Shown: piece after piece, positions 10,222 through 23,644 of the stretch
Layout of the letters: each line of letters opens with the position of its first letter
Numbering within the stretch: position 1 is the stretch's first letter
Source: Diphasiastrum complanatum
Lineage: Eukaryota > Streptophyta > Lycopodiopsida > Lycopodiales > Lycopodiaceae
Assembly (NCBI GenBank): GCA_029204225.1
Contig: CM055095.1
Span: 49,608,841-49,672,840, forward strand
Direction: 5' to 3'
DNA length: 64,000 nucleotides
Program-made: the position numbers and the translations under genes
Notes under the pieces: generated by a model
Told to the model about the DNA's origin: nothing
The model's database searches: none
What the model saw: the letters and a program-made list of their open reading frames with translations, nothing else

Positions 10222-12619
10222 CTGCATGTGAAGCAAAAGTGCAAGGACGATATGGGTCAGAAAAATAAATACAGTCAAGAAAACGGCTTAAGAGGTGTTT
10301 TGTAGCGAATTTCTTACCATTCCACTCGGATGCACAAAGGACAAACAGATCAGAAAGTTACTCAATGGAATTAAGCAAGTCTTCAAAGGCTCACAAAAAG
10401 AAGCTGCAGATCCTGGAAACATTTTTAGCTTTAAAAATCTCTTTTGGATCCTGGAAAAATGAAAATTTTGATGCCAGAAAACAGAACATGCTGTCTAGTT
10501 GAGATTAAAGCCGCACAAATAAGCACATACAAGAAAGAAAATAACCACCGTTTAATGTTGGCAAAACTACGGTAGAAGCTGTAATATTGGAGCTGTTCAA
10601 GGACGACTGCTGAATGGTATGAACCACACTGCTATCCACACGGAATTCCAGATGAGAAAGACCATCATGGAACACCATTGGTGTAACAAAACTGCCAAAG
10701 GATCCAATGGTAGTGGCAAATCTGCAGCGATGGCATAATGTGGAGGGCATTGTAAATTTTATCTTCTCAAAAAAGCTTGTGGCTTATGCATATCCACAGC
10801 AGAAAGCCATCGGTGTGGCCTCTAGGACATCATTATGTTGCTCAGGTTATAGGTCGTTCTAAGGTCGTTTAAGAAATCCATATACTCCTGCCATTACCAT
10901 CTCATATCATGAACTAGCTTGTAGATTATGCATATCCACAGCAGAAAGCCACCCATGTGCCCTCTAGCGCATCATTAGGTTGCTCAAGTTAGATTGTTCT
11001 GCAAAATGTTTTCCTGCCTTGAATATTCTAGAGTTCTAGAATTACAGTTCTCATTGCATCTTACCACCAACTAATCTATTTTCAATTTCCTTTCATTTGC
11101 TACGATGCTTATATTGTAACCAACAAAACAATGTGATCCTAGAATAATCTTCTCAACATTCATGTTTTCGTTTCTGGATCTGTGAGAACCTTAAATCTCG
11201 TTTTCAGTTGATATCAGTTAGGAGTACCCCAACACACATATAACATTTGATTGCTGACCTATACAAGCATCTTCTAACTGTTTCCTGACAGTACAAAATT
11301 TTAAACTTTTTACATTGTTTATCAACTTGAGAGCAAGATGATCTTCAAAATATAATATACCAAAGGAGAGCATATAGAAGTTTCAAAAAAAACAAATCAT
11401 TTGTTGCACCTACTCCAGCATCAGGTTACCCTCATTTCGGTGACACTTTTCTTCCAATAAGACTTACCTGAAGTCGGCAAACAAGTATAGAAAGAAATAG
11501 TAAATAGTATTTTGAAGGACAGTACCTTTGCCAGTCCCAACATTGTAAATTCCAACTTTTCCAGGAAGAGCATGATCTAATGCCTTCACATGAGCATCTA
11601 CCAAATCAGTTACATGGATATAATCTCTGACACAGGTCCCATCCTTTGTGTCATAGTCTGTACCCTTGACCTGCTCAAATTAAGAAACATCAAGCACAAC
11701 ATAGCCCAATGAGCCATTGAAACCAAAAATACATAGGAGCACACTGGTTCACAGAACAAAAAGTACATGAATGACTACAAATTACCAATTGCAGGAAAAA
11801 AATGCAGAAATATACAGTAAAAGGTTTAAATATAGCAAACGAATTCTGATTCAGGAGTACACGAGAAGATATATTGTATTACACTCTTACCTGTAACCCT
11901 GGAATCACGCCCAAAGCAGCATCGAAGCAGGCACCAGAAATTCTGCCATGATGTCGAAGCTCTGGTCTCGGTGCTTCTCCAAGTCGCCCTTCTGGATCTG
12001 ATCCAATGACGTTGAAGTAACTACTCAACAATTCACAGCACAGTGTAAGGAGAAAACTGAGACACTAACATCATGTTCTTATATTTGTTGTCAGCACAGT
12101 GTAAGGAGGAAACTGAGACACTCACAGTGTAAGGAGACCTACAAAATATGCTGACCAACAAATATAAGAACATGAAAACAAAGAGGCTACAGGAAAACCT
12201 AGAGCTGAAGTATTTTATCTGCATGGTTTCAACTTACAACACAATCATGTTGTGAATTGTGCAAATGATTTCCAAAGAAGAGACTACATAAAGTTCAGTA
12301 ACTCTAAAGCCAATCTGCGGCTAAGAGCATCTGACACATTCACTTTCCAGAATCTTATATACCAGTTAGTTAGCAAAAACAGGTGACAGCACTTGAGAGC
12401 ATCCAGAATAAAAATAGCCTCTTAGTGAATCAAACAACCTTTCCTCCAAAGCAGGTGAATCACCAGCTAGTAGAAAGAAGGAAAGAAAGAAAGCTTAATG
12501 ATGTCATTTAAATACCACAGGTAAAGCATTCTTTCTGTATGGCAGCTGAATTTCAGATCTGGACTTCATAAACTGGCAGGTACAATTATGTCTCGTTTCC
12601 TTTCATATTGCGTGGATGT

Positions 12620-12690
<71 letters not shown>

Positions 12691-15600
12691 GCACACGACT
12701 GTCAGATCTAAAAGGATATACTTTTATGGAAAAGAATTAAGCATCAGGACATACCGCAAGATCATCGCAGCCAGGTCGGAAGTTCCAACATAATCAAGTA
12801 TGATATCCTCTGCCATTTTTTTAGACTTGCCATAGGGATTGATAGGTACCTACAACAGCACAAGCTTTTCTGACTACTTAATTTATGATCTAAGCTCTTG
12901 GAAAGCTCTTTGTAAGAATACACAATAGCAAACAGCAATACTTAGAAGCCCACTCCGACCTATTCTGGCCGGAATATACTGTACGTTCCGTACAGTACAC
13001 GTTCCGGAACGTACTGGGTTGGAACGAGATTCTTTTTTTAAGTTAAATAGAATGTGCATAAAATCCCTGCTGGCCACGTGTTTTTCATGTCACAGTTTTA
13101 GAGGCTGAAAAGTTCGCCTTCATGGACAATGAGGATGAGCTGAGGAATGGATCTGCTGCCTGTTTTTGTCATCATGATTTGTGGTATGTCAGTGTGATCA
13201 CTGCATGCTTACCTAGTGATCATATTTTCAGATTTTAGCTCCCATTTCTTAAGTTTTTTCCATTCGTTTTCTTTGAAGTTTTTTCCTACGATGAGAATAT
13301 AACAGACTGTAGGCATCGGATTTGGGTACTTATTTGTGCGTTTGGTTTCTTTCCACATGTATTCATCTATGTGAACAAGTTTCTTTTTGCTTTTCTCAAG
13401 TTTTTGTTGATTTTTTTAAATCCCACTACGTAAACTAGAGTTAGGGTTTTTTTGCAACAAACTTTCTTAGGGATTACCATTTATGGTTCAGTGTTTAGTG
13501 TTTGTTGTTTTACTATTTTGTGTTTTGTATTATGTATTTCAGGTTTAGTGGTAGAGTTGTTAGGGTTTAGTCGCATCATGCCTAGGGGGTCATATTGGGA
13601 TGAGGTACAGCTTCTACAGGATGAGGACGGTAGATATGGTGGGACTGGCGCTAAGCGCTGGAAATGCCCATTTTGCCTTTCTGATTACTCCAGCACGCTC
13701 ACCAAAGTGAGGGCTCATCTTGTCAGCGCATCTGAGGGGCCCAAGGCCAGTCAATGTCATAAAAAAGGACCCAGTGCAGGTCATAAGCATATAAAAAGGC
13801 TTTGGGGCCTGTACATGACTAATATAAAATGCGTAACCAAAAATATACATAACCAACAGTAAATATAAAGAGGCCTGCGGAATATATGAAGAGTAGCCCA
13901 GTAGGCCTGTATACTGTAGTCCGTAACTCTCCCTGGCTATAAAGAACATTGCCCCCAATGTAGACAAAATAAGGCCCCTCAGATGCGCTGACAAAATGAG
14001 CCCTCACTTTGGTGAGCGTGCTGGAGTAATCAGAAAGGCAAAATGGCCATTTCCAACGCTTAGCGCTAGTCCCACCATATCTACCGTCCTACAGGACATA
14101 TCTACCGTCCTCATCCTGTAGAAGTTGTACCTCATCCATAGGCATGATGCACTGTATGATTGAGACTTACTCACGGTCGAGCATAGCAACTCCTATAGCA
14201 GCCACACCTTCTGGGACACCATTTGTTAGTCGGGGCCCCTCCTCTAGCCGTCAGCCACCAGTCGCTCCCCCGAGCATTCTTGAGAGGATCAGCCAAGCAG
14301 GTGCTGCTGCCTTTGCTTCCACTAGCCGACCATCCACATCTACCCCACCTCCTATCACATCTACCACACCTCCCACCACATTCGACCATCCTGACAGACC
14401 TTCCAATTCTGCTACACCTGATAGACCTTCCACATCTTCCACAACTGACAGGGCCCAACACATCAGCAACAGCTCCACCTCCAACAACGCCCTCATCTAT
14501 TGATAGTGTCCAACGTTCGTCAGACCCAAAACCTATTGCTGATGTTTGAGCAACACTCCCACCACCTCGTCCTCCTACATTCGGATCCAGCTCACGTTCC
14601 ACCATGCCTCAGAGCACTATTCTTCAGTCCTTTCGAAGGGGCAACGATTATGCCACGTTCCGAAATGGAACACGTTCCGTTCCAGAACAGGCAACTGTGC
14701 AGCAATATAAAGTTTTTTTCTAGCAATGAGAATCATCCAGGAGCATGGTGTACTTTTTTGACAGGGCTAAAAGACACATTTTCACAATGCGAGCACATAG
14801 CTGTCTCTTACACAAACTTGAAAAAATGAGGCCGAAATTCTCATTATTGTTCACAATCATGCACTTTAAATTTGGTTAACAAAAAACAGCAGCAGTCAAC
14901 AACATACTGAATTCAAATAATTGAACCAATCTCTATAGTAAAATGTTGGCACCTGGGGAGTCACTTCCGTGATGGGCATTTTTTCAGGTTCACCATAAGT
15001 TGCACATGTACTAGAATATATAAGGACCTTCACTTCATGAGAAACCATGGCTTTTAGGACTGTTAACGTATTGGCTGTTATGTTATGATAGTACCTGCAA
15101 ATGAACAGTACGGATACTGTTACATCATGAACCCACAAATATCAGTCTAAATTCTGGGAAATGCACTACTTTCTTCATCCGAATATTTCCAAATCTCCTG
15201 AAGAAAAATGGCCTAGCTCCCATAAGAGACAGAAATTAAACTTGTATAGTTGTATGCCATACATGAAGCTGATTCCAGATAAAAGTTGGTTAGCAACAAA
15301 AGGAAGAGATCAGGTCAGACCTCATGGAGGTGCATAAAGCAGAAGTTACTAGATTTATAGAGAAAGGGCAAGAAAATTGAGTGGCACTAGCAATTAATGA
15401 TAGCAAGCCATGTTTCAAGTTTAGTCTTCTAGGCTTCTTGAGAGTTTAATTTGCTAGGCTTATTAGTTTTCTACAGTGCATCTTGAAAGAACAAACTTCA
15501 AATAGCATAGATTTCATAGATATGGAAAAACTAGCATTTATAAAAAAAGCAGAACTTGCCAGAAAGTATTGCTAGAAAACGTTTGACTCCTTAACAATAC

Positions 15601-18600
15601 CTTAAGGGTTCAGCCATACTCTCCCCGACATAGGCAACTGCAGCAAAATGCATGACTGCGTCAATCGCATTCTTTGCAAACAAATTATGTACCTGTTATA
15701 AAATTAAAAACAGAAGTTTAGACTATCTCACACTTATTACAGATAAATGAATTTTCAACTGATATAAGAAACTAAGAAATTAGTACCGCTTTGCTGTCCC
15801 CAAGGTCAGCATAAACAAACTGGAGTCGCCCAGGTTCTGGAAACAACCGCTGTAAAGTTTCAATTGCTCCTAGATTTCCTCTTGAAAGATTGTCCTGTAT
15901 GGAATTGCAGTATAAAAGAATAGACAAGTTCATTCATTCTACCACAGCTGCAATACTTGATATGACGACCCTGAATTGAAGCATATTTGTAGTGATATAT
16001 TGCTTTGAGGCTACACAATAAGGCTGAAATAAACCTTTCCAATGCAATGTGCTGAAGGGTGGTCAACCTACCACAATGGTAACCCTACGGCCATCCTGAA
16101 GAAGGCGCAGCGCTGCATGTGATCCAATAAACCCTGCTCCCCCTGTGACTAAGACATGCTTTACTCCATCCTTTTGTTTAGAAAACTGCCAATATTACAG
16201 TCAGCCAAATCTTCATGTCACCAAGTTGGGTGGAGCAAGCAAATGCAAGAGTTAGTGTTGGAATTTCAGTATTGGATAGTGATTATAAGGAAAAGAGAAA
16301 TCAATGAGTTGATTGATGCATTATCTCGTATACTATATAGATGAGTTTACCATGGTAGACAATGATCTTACGAAGGACATCACAACTCAATAAAATATCC
16401 ACATTGCTGCTGTGTGAGAGCTTTCACATGCAAAACCAATCATGACTCACAATAGGAAGGCATGATTAGAGAAATGGATACGAGTTTGTGCTAGACGTGA
16501 ATAGACTAGTCTCTAAGATCCTTCATGAGTGCCATGAGGATCCCTAAGCAGGGTGTAGTATGAATTTCCGGATTGAGTTAGACATGCTAGTCCTAAGCCA
16601 CAACTGTAACTAGATGTAGGAAAGAACATCCACACTCCCTCATTGCATTCCTTGTCAAGTGGACAAAGCATAGCTAATAAGCCTTTGGGGTTTACTATCC
16701 TATCTGAGATACCCAAGCTAGATGGGAGAGCACATCTTTATGAATATATTTATTGGACTACCGAGGAACCAAGTCAATTCACACTTTGCAGTGGCAAGAG
16801 CAGATTGATTGAACAAGATGTGTAATGATATTATGTCTAGGATAATACGTGACAAAACAAAGGATGCATCCAATGTTCAACCCTATGGAGTCCACCCACA
16901 AAGCCTTGGACCATCAACTTCATCATGCATTGTGTGGGTCAGATGCTACAACATCCCTCCTCAAGTCATTAATGCCCAAGAGTAGGTGCAGGTCACACGC
17001 ACCACCATATGTTTATAATGGCTTTCATAGACTTGTACAAGACCAACATGCTGAGTTTCTATCACTTTTTGAAAGTGAAAGGTAGACTCAATGGTCATCA
17101 AGCCTAGCACTGTACAGCCAAGCCAATCAAACAAGGAGAATTTGCATTCATCACTCAGCTTGATCAATACTTAATAACATAGCTAGTGGGCAAAATGCAC
17201 CACTAAAGATTCAAATATAACTACAAACTAGCTGGCTGTAACTTGGAGGAAGATCTCAAATGAGAACTGCATGTCCATTAATACGACAGGAAAACCATAT
17301 CACTGTTATGTCTAGGATAGCACATGACATTCATATATATGTCCACATAAGCTTGCATATATTTGTACAACAACCAACATACTGAGTTTCTATCACATCT
17401 CCAAAGGTGAAGGACAAACTCAGTCATCATGAAGCCTAGCACTAAAGGTCTAAGCCAATCAAATGAAGTCCTCTTACTTACCTCATGGAAAAACAAGGAG
17501 AATTTACATTTCATCACTTCAGCTAGCTCAAAACCTAACTCAATAGCATAACTGGTGGGCAATTTGCACCACTACAGATAGGAAGAATCAGCTCAAAGGA
17601 ATGATCTAGTTCATGCAATTAGATTGACCAACAACACCTTCACCAATGATTGAGCTATCTGATCTGAACACGGTGAGATGGTACATACTCTCAAAGCCTT
17701 TCAATACAAAACCTCAACTGTAAAGTACCATCTATTCTCCACTAGGTCAACAAACCCTAATCCTCGCAAGCACTATAGTATACTCAATAACAAGGTTGTC
17801 CACTGAGTATATTGTGCATTCATCTACTCTGAGCAGTCAGTACATTTGACTTATTCATAGTCATCCATGAGGTAGACAAAACACTCGTCTACTCTGGACA
17901 GATACATTCGACTATCCTAAGCAATCAATATATTTGATTACTTAACTTACATCCAGAGTGCCAGCCACATGCATGTAAAGTACATTCTTACAAGATAAAC
18001 TATCAAAATGATTGCACACACATTGGTAAATGCCAAAAGCCTCATAGATTATAAAATGGAGATAACCTCAGTGTTACACCATCGACATTTTCGAGACAAG
18101 CCTTCAAATTTTGTTCTTTCAATCAATAGAATACCGTGATCAAAATTGAATGGGATATATGAAAGACAGCCATTTCAACGTAGGTAGTGGAAGCTCTCAA
18201 CCTTGAGAGCATATTATGGCATAGATGGTGTAGACTTGTGACATAGACACATCCTTGACGCAAGGACATGTTGCAACAATTTCTCTTCATACTTCAATGA
18301 CTGGGAGAGATGAAAATATTGAAGGGCCAAATCATGAGACTGCTTGACCATGCATGTTAGAGGTGTAGACAAGCACATACCAATGCATGTGCCACATCAT
18401 GATCATGACATAGAGTAATTGAGCGCTGTCACTTTTGTCCCTCATGTGAGACATGACCTAAGTGACAAATGGTAGATTTACACCGAAACAGACCTGGACA
18501 ATTGCATCCTTCTTTTGGTAATATTAGGATCCCTACTAGTCTCATCAACTCTCTCCACTCATTATATGTATTTCGGACCCTGAGTATGAGCATGACCACA

Positions 18601-19135
18601 TTAGTGCAACCAATTTAGACATACAAGTTAAATATAGTTAGGACCATAGAACCCACGGATCTCAGAACCGTGGGTCCTGAGAACCGTGGGGTGAACCGTA
18701 CCACGGTTCATGAACCGTGGTACGGTTCCTCTAATTAATTAATTCCCATTTTCCCCCCAAAACCCCTCCCAAGGCATTTTTGGTCCTCATTTCACAGATT
18801 TCACAAATGGTCCTCAGATTTCACAGATTTTGGCATCACACAGATTTCACAGATTTTTGGCAGTACACAGATTTCACAGATTTCACATATTCAAATGATT
18901 TCACAGATTTTTTTGGCCTTTTTTTTGCATATTTTTGGGCTATTTTGGGGGGTGGGAAACTAAAAAAATAATTAATTGATTATTGCACTGTTCACCACGG
19001 TTCAGCCTTAAATTTTTGGTGAACCGTACGGTTCTGAGAACCGTGGTGAACCGTCCATGGTTCTCAAATTCTATGGTTAGGAACTACTATCCTCCTATTT
19101 ATGAACACATCTTATGCTCCCACTAGGTGCAAAAT

Positions 19136-19199
<64 letters not shown>

Positions 19200-20433
19200 G
19201 CATTGGTATTCTTGCACATCTCCTGCGGAGTCTAATTTTACAGATGTTGAGATTTGTAGGCCACAATTCCACATATTGTAGTAAACATCCGCAATCTCCC
19301 AAGGGCACTAGGCTTTTGATCACTTTGCTATGGTTTCTACACGATCATTTGCAATTACTTTCCCTTCTTGAGAGTGCAGAAAAGCTCTTTATGAACCTTG
19401 TATGAATTATTGGAGAAACTTTATTGTTTTTGGAATCTGAGGTGGTAACCATTCTAGAACACTCAGTGACCAGAAACTTCAAATGTGAGGTCTTGTGTTT
19501 TGATATAAGTTGAAGAAAAAGCTAAGAAGAACCTCCAAATAGCGAGTCTCTTCTCACGAGTGAGAGTGTTCTATACTGTCCTTCAGAATTGACAGCAATA
19601 AAAACGTAAGCATATAAATCATCACAGTCAATGAAGTTCAGCTTGGAAAAATGTACAGATTTAACTACTAGACACATAGTTCTTCCTATCTTCTTTATAC
19701 GATTTCTCATCATTTTGAGATTCCAGCAGCTTTACCTAAATGTACCACAACATCACAAATTGCATATAAAGTTTAAACGAACAAATTTAAGCCTTATTCG
19801 GTAGAGCTTACACGTTGATCTTGAATAAAACATGCTAGAATTTTATAACACCAAAAACATTTAAGCTACCCGGATTGATGAAAAGGAGAACATCGTCCCA
19901 CAACAAGCGTCCTGGTAAAAAAATTGAAACAAATATGTAGGATAACACTGCAAGGATGCAAAGGTGACCTTTGTTGAACTAAACTTTAGGGCGAACTTGT
20001 GTTTTGAAACTACAAGCCCGACGGACAGAAAACAAGGATTCCGCTGTTCAGCATATGCAACTCAATTGTGTAGAACGAAAAGGTAAAAGCTTCAGATTTC
20101 TCATATTACATCCTCAATCACGATTCACGGGCCATCAAGATGCAGGGACTATGATGGGGGCTCCAAGATTGATCAAACCCATCAAAGGAAAGTCAAACAG
20201 TAAAGACATGTCATCTGTGCTATTCACAAGATGAATCGTACTAATCTCCACTAGCTTCCATTAGATGAGAAAAAAAAAGGGGTTAGCGCGGTTCGATTTA
20301 AGGGGCTTACCAGATCTTGACTACGGGTAGAAGAGGATTGCCTTAAAAGGAACATGCATACAGCAGTGAAAGAAGCTGCTGCTACAACTTTTGCAACCAT
20401 GTGAGACCGAGCTCTTGACAATCCATAGTCCAT
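10001..20433 (-). CDS. UXE: UDP-arabinose 4-epimerase (UXE/MUR4 family), nine coding exons
   Basis: This enzyme interconverts UDP-xylose and UDP-arabinopyranose, feeding arabinose into cell-wall polysaccharides and glycoproteins; family members are Golgi type II membrane proteins. CDS exons: 20433-20311, 16170-16072, 15894-15787, 15692-15601, 15094-14953, 12849-12755, 12020-11891, 11670-11526 and 10221-10001. All introns are GT-AG and the phases agree, giving 384 residues. A hydrophobic anchor spans residues 12-30, followed by a Ser-rich stem. The Rossmann motif TGGAGFIG is at 50-57, YADLGD at 102-107, [10 protein letters not shown] at 126-135, SSTCATYG at 168-175, and the catalytic YGKSK at 194-198 (Tyr194, Lys198). 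[10 protein letters not shown] and [13 protein letters not shown] follow in the C-terminal substrate domain. It is shorter than the Arabidopsis protein (about 419) mainly at the N-terminus. The start is the ATG at 20433, just before the anchor. No break was found; introns 1 and 5 carry transposons. Confidence 0.95.
11526..11670 (-). CDS. UXE: Epimerase coding exon 8 (residues 264-312)
   Basis: It encodes [20 protein letters not shown] and [10 protein letters not shown], conserved C-terminal blocks. Acceptor AG 11672-11671; donor GTACTG from 11525. It ends after one base of Gly312. Confidence 0.92.
11891..12020 (-). CDS. UXE: Epimerase coding exon 7 (residues 220-263)
   Basis: It encodes [20 protein letters not shown] and [13 protein letters not shown], which form the sugar-nucleotide pocket in this family. 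Acceptor AG 12022-12021; donor GTAAGA from 11890. Confidence 0.92.
12030..12180. repeat. Short direct and inverted repeats in intron 6 of the epimerase gene
   Basis: A CACAGTGTAAGGAG unit occurs three times (two copies continue as AAACTGAGACACT). A CATGTTCTTATATTTGTTG block near 12072 is repeated inverted near 12158-12177, so the transcript can fold into a hairpin. Probably a small local duplication or MITE scar. Confidence 0.6.
12616..12687. repeat. Compound (TG)n(AG)n microsatellite in intron 6
   Basis: A TG run of about 17 units passes directly into an AG run of about 18 units. Confidence 0.95.
12755..12849 (-). CDS. UXE: Epimerase coding exon 6 (residues 189-220)
   Basis: It holds the catalytic tyrosine and lysine in [17 protein letters not shown]. 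Acceptor AG 12851-12850; donor GTATGT from 12754. It ends two bases into an Arg codon completed by exon 7. Confidence 0.92.
13573..14152. repeat. Inverted duplication of the BED zinc-finger segment
   Basis: Bases 13573-13742 reappear in reverse complement at about 13973-14152 with few differences, around a 230-bp loop. The right arm has a small internal duplication of the GGACGGTAGATATG block. Because the segment lies in an intron, a pre-mRNA containing it could form a hairpin with about 170-bp arms. Confidence 0.8.
13578..13742 (+). pseudogene. BED-type zinc finger fragment of a hAT transposase
   Basis: The frame starts [10 protein letters not shown] and contains [13 protein letters not shown] and TKVRAHL, giving the aromatic residue, C-x2-C and His of a BED finger, which binds transposon ends. 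It is antisense to the host gene. The transposase catalytic and dimerisation domains are missing. A Pro/Ser/Thr-rich frame at about 14174-14503 may be the original linker. Confidence 0.65.
14953..15094 (-). CDS. UXE: Epimerase coding exon 5 (residues 141-188)
   Basis: It encodes [10 protein letters not shown] and the SSTCATYG loop carrying the catalytic Ser/Thr position (Thr170 by alignment with GalE Ser124). Acceptor AG 15096-15095; donor GTGCCA from 14952, chosen because exon 6 restarts with VPINPYG. Confidence 0.92.
15601..15692 (-). CDS. UXE: Epimerase coding exon 4 (residues 111-141)
   Basis: It encodes [18 protein letters not shown], the strand and loop next to the NAD pyrophosphate. 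Acceptor AG 15694-15693; donor GTATTG from 15600. It ends two bases into the Arg141 codon. Confidence 0.92.
15787..15894 (-). CDS. UXE: Epimerase coding exon 3 (residues 75-110)
   Basis: The exon begins with DNLSRGN, where the Asp after the second beta strand binds the NAD ribose in this family, and contains [16 protein letters not shown]. Acceptor AG 15896-15895, donor GTACTA from 15786, phase 0 at both ends. Confidence 0.92.
16072..16170 (-). CDS. UXE: Epimerase coding exon 2 (residues 42-74)
   Basis: This exon holds the NAD-binding Rossmann motif [16 protein letters not shown]. The acceptor AG is at 16172-16171 and the donor GTAGGT at 16071-16066; phase 0 at both ends. Confidence 0.92.
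16831..17580. repeat. Diverged direct duplication in intron 1 of the epimerase gene
   Basis: Sequence from about 16831 to 17210 is repeated at about 17306-17580. Shared blocks include TTATGTCTAGGAT, CTGAGTTTCTATCA, AAACAAGGAGAATTT and GGGCAA(A/T)(A/T)TGCACCACTA. The spacing varies (475 to 330 bp) through indels. No coding capacity is seen on either strand. Confidence 0.65.
18644..19076. mobile_element. 433-bp MITE with 6-bp target-site duplication in intron 1
   Basis: It begins CCATAGAA and ends TTCTATGG, and is flanked on both sides by TTAGGA (18638-18643 and 19077-19082). Inside each end are clustered GAACCGTGG/CCACGGTTC repeats in both orientations. The centre (18790-18915) carries repeated ACAGATTTCAC units. 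There is no open frame of note, so it must have depended on a transposase made elsewhere; the superfamily is not assigned. Confidence 0.85.
19139..19197. repeat. (CT)n microsatellite in intron 1
   Basis: About 29 uninterrupted CT units. Confidence 0.95.
20311..20433 (-). CDS. UXE: Epimerase coding exon 1 (residues 1-41)
   Basis: This exon encodes the cytosolic tail, the membrane anchor ([17 protein letters not shown]) and a Ser-rich stem. It ends in phase 0 at a GTAAG donor (20310-20306). The start Met is the first in frame. Confidence 0.88.
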
Positions 20434-21120
20434 TCCTGCTCATCCGACAAAGAATGTGAAAAAACTTCAAAAACAAATGTAGAAATGGAATCACTCTACA
20501 GATCCCATATCATATTTATCCCACGCTATGCTCTTTATCCAAAGTTTTCCTTAGTGTTTTTAGCCCCGACATATCGAACTTTTGAAATTTGCAGCAAACA
20601 AGAACCATAAAATATGGCCTTGCAGTACCTCAGGCTTCATAAACTAAGAAGTTATCTTAGCATGATAGAACAATGATCGCACACAAAACTGACAACTGAC
20701 CGCATGCTCACAAGATAGAAAGAAGAGAGCTAACAATAATTGTGATACAAAATCCAGCAAAGCAACATAAGACAATCAACTGTTGCCAAAAGTTTCACAG
20801 CACCGCTCGCCCAATTAGTGTCACCCCTGCAAGTCAGTTATTGCAAAATTCCAGCTAAAATACAATCGTTAATCCGAGAAAGGTAAAGATGGGCAAAATG
20901 TGGAGTTACCACTAAAACTCCAAGTGGGTGAGTTGCGGTTCTGGTTTCTTCTGCGTGCATCAGGAGAGCCCGGCATCACAGAACCCCAAAGCAACCCACT
21001 ACTCGACTCTCGCGATCAATTCAAAGTCTGCAAACCGATCTGCAAGCCTCTTCTTTCCAATTCACGATCCTTCAAGTTCAAAGGCTTCTTTTTGAGAGGG
21101 GACAATTTTTGGCGAACAAG
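20434..21120 (-). promoter_or_regulatory. Probable 5' UTR, 5' UTR intron and core promoter region of the epimerase gene
   Basis: Just upstream of the start codon the minus strand reads GGATGAGCAG/GA, a plausible splice acceptor. A GTAACTCC donor-like site at 20909 upstream could close a 470-bp 5' UTR intron, with a leader exon from 20910 to about 21080. This is inferred from splice-site look only; I see no clear TATA box. Confidence 0.35.
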
Positions 21121-23632
<2,512 letters not shown>

Positions 23633-23644
23633 TGGTATTAGAGC
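23633..23644 (+). other. Primer binding site
   Basis: TGGTATTAGAGC, a one-base variant of the tRNA-Met-type site, directly after the LTR at 23153-23632. Confidence 0.6.

Larger units (their letters stand above)
12941..14699. mobile_element. hAT-like transposon relic in intron 5 of the epimerase gene
   Basis: The segment contains a BED zinc-finger fragment typical of hAT transposases, a Pro/Ser/Thr-rich frame, and ACGTTCCG-type repeats near both ends (12975-13025 and 14650-14690). The ends share an inverted TTCTGG...CGGAA-like motif. The 8-mer CAGCAATA occurs just outside both proposed ends (12933-12940 and 14700-14707), the length hAT elements duplicate. The immediate termini do not form a good inverted repeat, so limits are tentative. 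No catalytic domain remains. Confidence 0.5.

Noticed and set aside
13452-13862. Intact zinc-finger gene
   Set aside because: Only a BED finger is present; the frame ends without any transposase domain and is duplicated inverted, so it is a transposon relic.
14144-14829. Pro/Ser/Thr-rich secreted or cell-wall protein
   Set aside because: No signal peptide or continuous frame; open frames on both strands reflect composition inside the hAT relic.
14896-15138. Stand-alone small epimerase-like gene
   Set aside because: It is exon 5 of the nine-exon epimerase gene with intron sequence on both sides.
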